This document shows positions 1 through 6,615 of a stretch of DNA of 14,340 bases, one piece after another. How positions within the stretch are numbered: position 1 is the first letter of the stretch; every line of letters begins with the position of its first letter. The position numbers and the translations under genes are program-made. The notes beneath the pieces were generated by a model. That model did not search any database and was not told the origin of the DNA. It saw only the letters and a program-made list of their open reading frames with translations. Origin of the DNA: Clostridium sp. AM49-4BH (lineage in GTDB: Bacteria > Bacillota > Clostridia > Lachnospirales > Lachnospiraceae). The stretch lies in contig NZ_QUFB01000058.1 in assembly GCF_003478335.1 (NCBI RefSeq), positions 1-14,340 on the forward strand, given 5' to 3'.

Positions 1-265
1 TACGTCACGTTACTTAATGTCTCTGAAATACGAGACATAAGTAACGACGAGCGCAAAGTCCCTTTCAAAAATGATGATTACCTTGCTTCCGGGACTTCGA
101 GTTTCCGAAGGGCATGTAAATCAATCATCAGAGACAACAAAATCTAGAAATCACCAAAAACGTAAATGCGGCAAGGCAATTACTATAGTTCCCTGTCGGC
201 AGAAACCGCTATGTTGTGGCTGCAAAATTCTTAGTATTCTTTGACATAATAAGCAATATGTGGCT
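1..265. repeat. Right half of a long palindromic repeat element, copy 1 (cut by window edge)
   Basis: This stretch aligns base for base with 6266-6531, with about a dozen substitutions and one single-base indel, so roughly 95% identity by eye. It starts just left of the apex of the palindrome seen in full in copy 2; the left arm lies outside the window. Similarity stops after TGTGGCT at 265, so the outermost terminal inverted repeat of copy 2 is absent here. No credible protein is encoded. Together with the terminator at 301-339 this accounts for the gene-free first 346 bases. Confidence 0.85.
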
Positions 266-300
266 TGTCCACCATTTTGGTCTGCGAAGATTGCGTTTAA

Positions 301-339
301 TAAAAATGCAGCAGAAAAGAACCAGTCTCCCCTGCTGCA
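301..339 (-). terminator. Rho-independent terminator downstream of the NlpC/P60-like gene
   Basis: An 8-bp perfect stem (TGCAGCAG at 307-314 with CTGCTGCA at 332-339) encloses a 17-base loop. On the minus strand it is followed by a T-rich run (complement of 301-306). It lies 8 bases beyond the stop codon of the minus-strand gene ending at 347. The large loop makes it weaker than a textbook case, but the position fits the end of the trpB/hydrolase transcript. Confidence 0.6.
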
Positions 340-346
340 AATAAAC

Positions 347-1282
347 TTATTCTGTTTTTAGGCCCGTTTCAAAGGTCCAGCTCCATTTGCCAAAGCTTCT
401 GGTAAATGGATTGACGCCTCGTATATCATTATCGAGCAAGATTCCACTATTGGTTGAATGGATTCGCCAATATTTACTTTTGGAATACGCCCGTATGATC
501 GTTCTTCCACGGTAAGTATATTTGTTTTTACTTACTTTTTTGATGGCTCCTTTTTTCACATATCCCTTTTTTTCAAGAAAATTTTTTACCTTCTTTGCGG
601 AAGAAAACTTTCCATAGTATAAAGCGATATGGGTTGGATTGCCATTTTTGCCATATAACATAACATCCCCAAATTCCAAAGTACTGACAGCCGAATGATT
701 CTGTGTATTACGACCGATCGCACCCTTTGAGCGTGTCTTGTTCCATAAAATTCTGCCGGTCATTGTCTTCTGTCCGGACAAATACGCCACTTTTGATCCC
801 TTCACCCAGTCTCTGGTCGTCAATGCCTTCACCTTATAACTTTTGAAAGGCAATGCCGTCTTCGCAGAAACAGATTTCATACGGCCAATCGCAGCACGTA
901 CATATCCACTGCAATCACAGCGTATTCCATCTACAACCGCACCATAGCGTTTTCCTAAAAAACCTTTGGATAACACCTTGCGATAACATTCCAACTTAAT
1001 CGTGCCATATGCGTTTGGCTTGGCTGTCGGCGTTGGATGGAATTTCATCGTCGGCGTTTTGGTTACCTGTGCAGATGCCGGCGTCGATGTTGGAACCGCC
1101 GTCGGATCCATCTGAGGTATATTCGTCTGCTGTGCAGCCGGCACAGGTGTAACCTCAACCTGCGCCGCACGCACAAACTGTCCTGACGAAACAGCCTGTC
1201 CCCATATACTGCTGATCGTCATTGTTACTGCAAATGCTAAGCCCCATACAAATCCCCTCTTATGATCTGTTTTTGCTTGCAT
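347..1282 (-). CDS. Secreted NlpC/P60-like cysteine hydrolase (putative cell-wall peptidase)
   Basis: The 311-residue product begins with a charged N-terminus and a hydrophobic segment (about residues 11-30), with an Ala-rich cleavage-like site near residue 40, consistent with export. A Pro/Thr-rich linker (about 43-90) leads to a C-terminal domain. There, RCDCSGYV (Cys124 as likely nucleophile) and GDVMLYGKNGNPTHIALYYG (His218) match the Cys and His motifs of NlpC/P60 cell-wall peptidases. His275 in RIHSTN could be the third catalytic residue. The family cleaves peptidoglycan stem peptides; the substrate here is an inference. An AGGAGA ribosome site precedes the ATG. The gene starts only 12 bases after the trpB stop, so it is probably transcribed from the trpB promoter, an odd partnership. 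The spacing between the Cys and His motifs is longer than in many family members. Confidence 0.8.
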   Translation of the reverse strand: MQAKTDHKRGFVWGLAFAVTMTISSIWGQAVSSGQFVRAAQVEVTPVPAAQQTNIPQMDPTAVPTSTPASAQVTKTPTMKFHPTPTAKPNAYGTIKLECYRKVLSKGFLGKRYGAVVDGIRCDCSGYVRAAIGRMKSVSAKTALPFKSYKVKALTTRDWVKGSKVAYLSGQKTMTGRILWNKTRSKGAIGRNTQNHSAVSTLEFGDVMLYGKNGNPTHIALYYGKFSSAKKVKNFLEKKGYVKKGAIKKVSKNKYTYRGRTIIRAYSKSKYWRIHSTNSGILLDNDIRGVNPFTRSFGKWSWTFETGLKTE

Positions 1283-1294
1283 AACCTTCTCCTA

Positions 1295-2668
1295 TTACTG
1301 CATCTTTGGAAGCTTAGCAAGACTTGCTGCAATCTCTTCATCCGTAGGGATGTAGTCTCCCATCTTACCATCATTAAACTTCTCGTATGCATACATATCA
1401 AAATATCCGGTACCGGTAAGACCAAACAAGATTGTCTTCTCCTCTCCGGTTTCTTTGCATTTCAGCGCCTCATCAATTGCAACACGGATCGCGTGACTGC
1501 TCTCCGGTGCCGGCAAAATACCCTCAACTTTGGCAAATTTCTCTGCAGCATCAAATACAGAAGTCTGCTCTACGCTAACTGCTTCCATCAAACCATCATC
1601 ATATAACTGTGAAAGTACAGAACTCATGCCATGGTAACGAAGACCACCTGCATGGTTTGGCGAAGGCATAAAGCTGCTGCCAAGTGTGTACATTTTAGCT
1701 AACGGACAGATTGCTCCTGTATCACAGAAATCGTATGCGTATTTACCACGTGTGAGTGATGGACAAGATGCCGGTTCAACTGCGATAAAACGATAATCTT
1801 TCTCTCCGCGAAGTTTCTCGCCCATAAATGGTGAGATCAGACCACCAAGATTCGATCCGCCACCTGCACATCCAATGATGATATCCGGTGTGACATCATA
1901 TTTATCTAATGCAGCCTTTGTCTCCAAACCAATAATAGACTGATGCAGCAATACCTGTGCCAAAACGGATCCAAGTACATAACGATATCCATCCTGCGTT
2001 GTAGCAGCTTCTACTGCCTCAGATATCGCACATCCAAGGCTTCCGTTGGTATCCGGGAACTCTGCTAATATCTTACGTCCTACTTCGGTCGTATTGGATG
2101 GTGAAGGAGTTACCGATGCTCCATATGTACGCATAACCTCACGACGGAATGGCTTCTGCTCATAAGATACTTTTACCATATACACCTGACAATCCAAGCC
2201 TAAAAATGCACAAGCCATCGACAATGCAGTTCCCCACTGACCTGCTCCTGTCTCTGTCGTAACACCCTTCAGCCCCTGATTCTTCGCATAATATGCCTGT
2301 GCGATTGCTGAATTTAACTTGTGACTTCCCGAAGTATTATTACCCTCGAATTTATAATAGATCTTAGCCGGCGTCTGCAAAGCACGCTCTAAATGATACG
2401 CACGAACTAACGGTGCCGGACGGTACATTTTGTAAAACTGCAGGATCTCCTCTGGAATATCAAAATATGCCGTTGTATCGTCAAGTTCCTGCTTTGCCAG
2501 TTCTGTACAAAATACATGGCTAAGCTCTTCTAAAGTGACCGGCTTGCCTGTAGCCGGATTCAAAAGCGGTGCCGGCTTATTCTTCATGTCAGCACGAACA
2601 TTGTACCACTGCTTTGGCATCTCATCTTCGTTCAAATAAATCTTGTAAGGTATCTTCTTGTTATCCAT
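1295..2668 (-). CDS. trpB: Tryptophan synthase beta chain, TrpB2-type
   Basis: This 457-residue PLP enzyme carries the Schiff-base lysine in SHKLNSA (Lys117), the catalytic glutamate in TETGAGQWG (Glu139) and the phosphate-binding GGGSN loop (269-273). Its length and N-terminal extension before RPAPLVRA match the TrpB2 (TrpB-like) branch rather than the roughly 400-residue TrpB1 form. The family condenses indole with L-serine to give tryptophan in the cytoplasm and usually does not form the classical TrpA complex. No trpA or other trp gene is in the window, so indole salvage is a plausible but inferred role. It has its own promoter, with -35/-10 hexamers at 2795-2767, and a 13-bp hairpin in the untranslated leader. 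An AGGAA ribosome site precedes the ATG. The hydrolase gene follows after 12 bases. Confidence 0.93.
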   Translation of the reverse strand: MDNKKIPYKIYLNEDEMPKQWYNVRADMKNKPAPLLNPATGKPVTLEELSHVFCTELAKQELDDTTAYFDIPEEILQFYKMYRPAPLVRAYHLERALQTPAKIYYKFEGNNTSGSHKLNSAIAQAYYAKNQGLKGVTTETGAGQWGTALSMACAFLGLDCQVYMVKVSYEQKPFRREVMRTYGASVTPSPSNTTEVGRKILAEFPDTNGSLGCAISEAVEAATTQDGYRYVLGSVLAQVLLHQSIIGLETKAALDKYDVTPDIIIGCAGGGSNLGGLISPFMGEKLRGEKDYRFIAVEPASCPSLTRGKYAYDFCDTGAICPLAKMYTLGSSFMPSPNHAGGLRYHGMSSVLSQLYDDGLMEAVSVEQTSVFDAAEKFAKVEGILPAPESSHAIRVAIDEALKCKETGEEKTILFGLTGTGYFDMYAYEKFNDGKMGDYIPTDEEIAASLAKLPKMQ

Positions 2669-2706
2669 GTTACTTAGTTCCTTTCTTCATACTTTTTCTG
2701 TCAAAA

Positions 2707-2747
2707 TCACGATGGTTTATCTCCTATCCGGTTCTAAACCATCGTGA
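2707..2747 (-). promoter_or_regulatory. 13-bp perfect inverted repeat in the trpB leader (operator, attenuator or mRNA-stabilising hairpin)
   Basis: TCACGATGGTTTA at 2707-2719 pairs perfectly with 2735-2747 around a 15-base loop. It would begin about 13 bases after the predicted trpB transcription start. No U-run follows on the minus strand (ATTTTGACAG), so a simple terminator is unlikely. It could be a repressor operator just downstream of the start, or a 5' stem protecting the message. It also lies about 38 bases past the stop of the upstream CobL-like gene. Confidence 0.6.
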
Positions 2748-2766
2748 CCTTAGATCGCTATCTTTG

Positions 2767-2795
2767 ATTATACCACAAATATTGCTTAAGAACAA
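2767..2795 (-). promoter_or_regulatory. Sigma-A promoter for trpB
   Basis: On the minus strand TTGTTC (2790-2795) and a perfect TATAAT (2767-2772) are separated by exactly 17 bases. The -35 box overlaps the last codons of the upstream CobL-like gene. Predicted start is near 2760, giving an untranslated leader of about 90 bases that contains the 13-bp hairpin. Confidence 0.7.
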
Positions 2796-3688
2796 TGCCC
2801 CGTAATGATCCACGGTGCCGGCTGCTGCTTAAAGGCATGATTGCTTCCGAGCCGTGATACAGCGATCTGTATCGTATCTACATCGCCAATGCCAAACTTC
2901 TCCAAAATCGCTGCCGCACTTGCTGCCACCTGAAAATCCAAGGTGTATATAACAACACGGATCTGTGGATTCAACTTTGTCAGGTATGCCAATTCTTTCT
3001 CCATGCTTGCAGATGCCACCATAAATACAAGCGACGGTACCGGACAGTCTTTCATACTCTCTTCATCCACCCGGTCAATGATCGTCACATTCTGCAGACC
3101 GAAATAATCTACATTGTCTTCCATCGTGTCTCGGTCCGCACCATTGTACTCAACTGCCACGACCGTTCCCTCTGCTGCGATCAACGCTGTCTCAATGGCA
3201 ATGCTTTCTCCACCGATAACACAAACATCATCCTGCGTATCCACCATCATTTTATTCAAAATGACGGCACGGATCTCACTGCCGACATAATGGATCGAAC
3301 CTTTGCGGAACATGTCGTTCCCCATACCGATCTTAGCCGTATTGCGTGCATTAGGATTGACGATCAGCATTCCTGCCGATGCATTGATTCCACGATCGAT
3401 CATGTCCTTCACTTTTTTGTTGTAAATCTGACCGCTCGGTTCTGAACCCTCGTTATACCAGACATCACATTCCCCCAGTCCGGCATTCCAAAGACGGTAA
3501 AAAATATCATTGATTCCTGCATTGGTAAAGATTAACGTCGTTTTGTGTGACTCTACCGTTGGAATCACATTTTTGTTCTTACGCGTAATATCAATGATCT
3601 TCACATGCTCCAGATCAATCGTCGTATTTCCTGCATAATACTGCAGCCACGACAAAATGATCTCATTTGTAAACACCTGCTTCTCCAT
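2786..3688 (-). CDS. Orphan CobL/CbiET-like precorrin methyltransferase homologue, divergent
   Basis: The middle part (about 128-205 of 300 residues) resembles the CbiT SAM-dependent methyltransferase fold: GSEIRAVILNKM, then a motif-I region CVIGGESIAIETA, an acidic VAVEYN, and NVDYFGLQNVTII. About residues 45-115 resemble only the C-terminal half of a CbiE domain. The C-terminus (SRLGSNHAF then PWIITG) matches the CobL end. Intact CobL proteins are about 400 residues, so the N-terminal CbiE half is missing. Motif I is altered from the usual DIGAGSGS type, so methyltransferase activity is doubtful. No cobalamin genes are nearby. AGGAGG sits one base before an ATG at 3694 and 7 bases before the ATG at 3688; the second is chosen for spacing. 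A divergent relative with a new role is an inference. Confidence 0.7.
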   Translation of the reverse strand: MEKQVFTNEIILSWLQYYAGNTTIDLEHVKIIDITRKNKNVIPTVESHKTTLIFTNAGINDIFYRLWNAGLGECDVWYNEGSEPSGQIYNKKVKDMIDRGINASAGMLIVNPNARNTAKIGMGNDMFRKGSIHYVGSEIRAVILNKMMVDTQDDVCVIGGESIAIETALIAAEGTVVAVEYNGADRDTMEDNVDYFGLQNVTIIDRVDEESMKDCPVPSLVFMVASASMEKELAYLTKLNPQIRVVIYTLDFQVAASAAAILEKFGIGDVDTIQIAVSRLGSNHAFKQQPAPWIITGHCS

Positions 3689-3730
3689 GGTCATACCTCC
3701 TCACGTTATCTCGTAATGATTGTGCATAAC

Positions 3731-3749
3731 GGAGTTTCGAAGAAACTCC
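3731..3749. other. Short perfect hairpin between permease and CobL-like gene
   Basis: GGAGTTTC pairs with GAAACTCC around a 3-base loop (8-bp stem). It lies about 40 bases beyond the permease stop and 43 bases before the CobL-like start on the minus strand. No T-run follows in either direction, so it is not a convincing terminator. It also falls inside a 27-codon reading frame (3706-3789). The gap shows nothing else supportable. Confidence 0.4.
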
Positions 3750-3790
3750 TATGATGAGCAATTGCACTCATAGTATCTAAATCATTCATC

Positions 3791-5149
3791 CTATAAGAAT
3801 ATATACTTACAGATAAATAACACTGCCAACACATACATTAATACTGTATTTTTCTTGTGCTTGCCACAGAGCAGATTAATAACAACATAGGAAATGATAC
3901 CGATAGAGATACCCTCTGCGATGCTGTACATAAGCGGCATTGCCAAGATTGTCAAATATGCCGGTACTGCTTCTGTCAGATCATTAAAATCAATGTCAAC
4001 AACGGCTGATAGCATTAAGAATCCTACAAAGATCAATGCCGGAGCTGTTGCAAAGCCCGGAACTGCTGTAAATACCGGTGCAAAGAAAATTGCTAATAAG
4101 AACATGATCGCTGTCACTGCGGATGCAAGACCGGTACGGCCACCTGCACCAACACCGGCAGAACTCTCAACATATGTTGTCGTTGTAGAAGTTCCGATCA
4201 CCGCACCTGCACTTGTTGCAATCGCATCTGCCAAAAGCGCCGGCTTAATGTTCGGTAATTTTTCATTCTCATCTAACATGCCTGCCTTGGAAGAAACACC
4301 AACGAGTGTTCCTATCGTATCAAACATATCTACGAACAGGAAAGAACATAATACAATAATAAAATTAAGAATACCAACGCCATGGAAATCAGCTTTGAAA
4401 CACTGTCCAAACGTCTCACCGATCTTGCTGAAATCTGTCATGTGCATGGATGGATATAACGAATAAAATCCTTCCTTTACATTTACCTGATAAATACCAA
4501 GAGCCTGACTGAGCATTCCCAAGATCCAAGTTACAAGAATACCGATCAGGATCGCGCCCTTAAAGCCTTTGATATAAAGAATGACTGTGATGATCAAACC
4601 GATCAGGGCAAGCACCGCACAGATTCCCTGTGTATGCCAATTGCCGGCAAAATCACAATAGGTAACCAATGTAGAACTATTGGATACTACTAAGTGTGCT
4701 CCCTGCAGTCCGATAAATGCAATAAATAATCCGATACCTGCACTTACACCTTTCTTCAAGGTACTTGGTATCGCATTAAAAATAGCTTCTCTGACGTTTG
4801 TTAAGGATAGAACTATAAAAACAATACCCTCAACAAATACTGCCATCAATGCCACTTTCCAGGAATACCCCATATTGCCACATACTGTGTATGCAAAATA
4901 AGCATTCAATCCCATTCCCGGTGCCAGAGCAAATGGATAGTTTGCTAAAAGTGCCATTGCCATGGTTCCCACAAAAGAAGCCAGACAAGTTGCGATCAGC
5001 ACGGCTGTGCTGTCCATTCCCGCTGCCGAAAGCATTGTCGGGTTGACTGCCAATATGTACGCCATCGTCATAAAGGTTGTCAATCCTGCGATCACCTCGG
5101 TGCGCGCGTTTGTGTTGTTCTCTTTCAAATGAAATAGTTTCTCGATCAT
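3791..5149 (-). CDS. AzgA/NCS2-type purine permease (guanine/hypoxanthine/adenine uptake)
   Basis: This 452-residue polytopic membrane protein (about 12-14 hydrophobic segments) begins with NTNARTEVIAGLTTFMTMAYIL and carries FALAPGMGLNAYFAYTV and FVDMFDTIGTLVGVSSKAGM, hallmarks of the AzgA/PbuG branch of nucleobase:cation symporters. Members import guanine, hypoxanthine or adenine; exact specificity cannot be read here. An upstream ATG at 5161 would put the GGAGGT ribosome site inside the coding region, so the start at 5149 (MIEKLF), correctly spaced from GGAGG, is preferred. It has its own promoter at 5179-5207 and a leader of about 20 bases, too short for a purine riboswitch. The adenine deaminase gene 1.5 kb away on the other strand suggests a shared purine-salvage role. 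Confidence 0.9.
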   Translation of the reverse strand: MIEKLFHLKENNTNARTEVIAGLTTFMTMAYILAVNPTMLSAAGMDSTAVLIATCLASFVGTMAMALLANYPFALAPGMGLNAYFAYTVCGNMGYSWKVALMAVFVEGIVFIVLSLTNVREAIFNAIPSTLKKGVSAGIGLFIAFIGLQGAHLVVSNSSTLVTYCDFAGNWHTQGICAVLALIGLIITVILYIKGFKGAILIGILVTWILGMLSQALGIYQVNVKEGFYSLYPSMHMTDFSKIGETFGQCFKADFHGVGILNFIIVLCSFLFVDMFDTIGTLVGVSSKAGMLDENEKLPNIKPALLADAIATSAGAVIGTSTTTTYVESSAGVGAGGRTGLASAVTAIMFLLAIFFAPVFTAVPGFATAPALIFVGFLMLSAVVDIDFNDLTEAVPAYLTILAMPLMYSIAEGISIGIISYVVINLLCGKHKKNTVLMYVLAVLFICKYIFL

Positions 5150-5178
5150 TTTTACCTCCATAAAATAGTATTTTTCTC

Positions 5179-5207
5179 ATTATAACTTTTTTATGGACGT
5201 GAAACAA
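5179..5207 (-). promoter_or_regulatory. Sigma-A promoter for the purine permease
   Basis: On the minus strand TTGTTT (5202-5207) and a perfect TATAAT (5179-5184) are separated by 17 bases. Predicted start is near 5172, about 23 bases before the chosen start codon. Confidence 0.7.
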
Positions 5208-5217
5208 TCCCTATTAT

Positions 5218-5883
5218 TTATATTTTAGATTTTTCGTAATCAATAAACATCATAAAGAAACCTAAGAATAATAAGATAGAACTGCACCAAATCGCCTGTT
5301 TATGGAATAATTTGATCAATCCATTCCCGAATACAGCACCTAATATAAAGCTGACGATAATGCCATAATACAATCCGGCCTTACCGAGAGAATCTCTATC
5401 TTTACTATGGAAATAATTAAATAAATTCTGCGTACCGGTACGCATATTCCCAATACACATTGTAGTCGCAACACCATTTCCATGAATCTTGCGGAAACTT
5501 TCCACCTGTATGCCACAAGCAAACGAAGTCAAAGAATTGGCCAGCAGATTAAACGATGTTGGAATGAAACCAACTCCCAATAATATCACTGCTTCCAACA
5601 ATACTGACATCTGTCTCCAATGCAGTTTTTCAATATTTCTGGTATGTACATATTCAGCTAACGCAATGCCGATCGCAAACGCAACAACAGGAACAAGATA
5701 ATGTATTGCCAAACGAATATTTCCCTCTGACAGATTAACACCAAACAACAGCATATTACCGGTTTGCGCATTTGCAAACACCCGATCTCTCACAATATAG
5801 GAATACGCATCCATCAGACCCCCTGACAGTGCTAATAAGATTCCAAGCCGTACTGACTCTGACATTTGTTTGGAATGTTTCAT
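5218..5883 (-). CDS. YoaK family (DUF1275) membrane protein
   Basis: The 221-residue product has about six hydrophobic segments and the two family signatures: GGLMDAYSYI followed by FANAQTGNML near the N-terminus, and CGIQVESFRKIHG followed by TTMCIGNMRTGTQ in the middle. These repeated xTGNM motifs are characteristic of DUF1275. The function is not established and no substrate is proposed. GAGGTAG lies just before the ATG, with a stronger GGAGG further upstream. A consensus promoter lies 36 bases upstream. It is the first gene of the minus-strand block; the permease downstream has its own promoter. Confidence 0.88.
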   Translation of the reverse strand: MKHSKQMSESVRLGILLALSGGLMDAYSYIVRDRVFANAQTGNMLLFGVNLSEGNIRLAIHYLVPVVAFAIGIALAEYVHTRNIEKLHWRQMSVLLEAVILLGVGFIPTSFNLLANSLTSFACGIQVESFRKIHGNGVATTMCIGNMRTGTQNLFNYFHSKDRDSLGKAGLYYGIIVSFILGAVFGNGLIKLFHKQAIWCSSILLFLGFFMMFIDYEKSKI

Positions 5884-5918
5884 CTACCTCAACGCCTCCT
5901 ATGCTAAACTCTCACAGC

Positions 5919-5947
5919 ATTATAGAACCGTGCATTTTATCTGTCAA
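5919..5947 (-). promoter_or_regulatory. Perfect consensus sigma-A promoter for the DUF1275 gene
   Basis: On the minus strand TTGACA (5942-5947), a 17-base spacer and TATAAT (5919-5924) match the consensus at all twelve positions. It lies about 50 bases from the left end of the palindromic element, whose insertion has therefore left it intact. Confidence 0.8.
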
Positions 5948-5998
5948 GATGTCAGATTCATGGATTGCAAAACATCTGCATGCTGTTGTACAATAAAC

Positions 5999-6567
5999 AC
6001 ATAGCTCAAACTTCCCATACTGGAAGTTATTGTTCGAACCACATATTGTTTATTATGTCAGCAATAAATATGATATTTTGCAGCCGACAAACTAACTTGT
6101 TCTGCCGTCAGAGAACTAAGATAATTGCCGCAGAACGCAGAGTTTTTGCGTGATTTCTTATTTTGTTAAGTCTCTGATGAATACATGCCTGAAGGAGTGT
6201 CTGAGATGTGCCGGCTTAGCAAGGTATCATCGCTTTTTGGACGGGACGCTTTCGCTACGATGCGCTACGTTACGTTACTTAATGTCTCTGAGACACGAGA
6301 CATAAGTAACGACGAGCGCAAAGTCCCTTTCAAAAATGATGATTACCTTGCTTCCGGGACATCGAGTTCTCCGAAAGGCATGTAAATCAATCATCAGAGA
6401 CAACAAAATCTAGAAATCACCAAAAACGAAAATGCGGCAAGGCAATTACTATAGTTCTCTGACGGCAGAAATCGCTATGTTGTGGCTGCAAAATACTTAG
6501 TATTTTTTGACATAATAAACAATATGTGGCTGTGGTAATCTGAGATATGGGAAGTTTGAGTACATAG
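5999..6567. mobile_element. Long imperfect palindrome, MITE-like element (copy 2, complete)
   Basis: The left arm (6005-6288) and right arm (6297-6560) are imperfect reverse complements meeting at an 8-base apex (6289-6296). The outer 15 bases are perfect inverted repeats (CTCAAACTTCCCATA at 6005-6019; complement at 6546-6560). A second perfect 22-bp block pairs 6039-6060 with 6508-6529. ACATAG at 5999-6004 and at 6562-6567 flanks the element as a probable target-site duplication, with one extra base on the right. The right arm is about 95% identical to 1-265. No transposase or convincing gene lies within. It separates the divergent DUF1275 gene and adeC. Transcribed, either strand could fold into a hairpin of about 260 paired positions. 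A non-autonomous transposon is the best guess; a structured RNA is the alternative. Confidence 0.8.
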
Positions 6568-6615
6568 ATAATTGCAATATTGTGTACCACAAACAGCAGG
6601 AGGAATGTGAAAAAC

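Noticed and set aside
3894..4466. Plus-strand 190-codon frame inside the permease gene
   Set aside because: It is antisense to strongly conserved permease motifs; a shadow without its own initiation signal.
6185..6385. Plus-strand 66-codon frame inside the palindrome
   Set aside because: It crosses the palindrome apex and copy 1 carries indels that would shift it, so coding is unlikely.
6507..6541. TTGACA in the right palindrome arm as a possible outward promoter for adeC
   Set aside because: No -10 box lies at 16-18 bases; the nearest TAATCT is 23 bases away. The hexamer is part of the paired stem.
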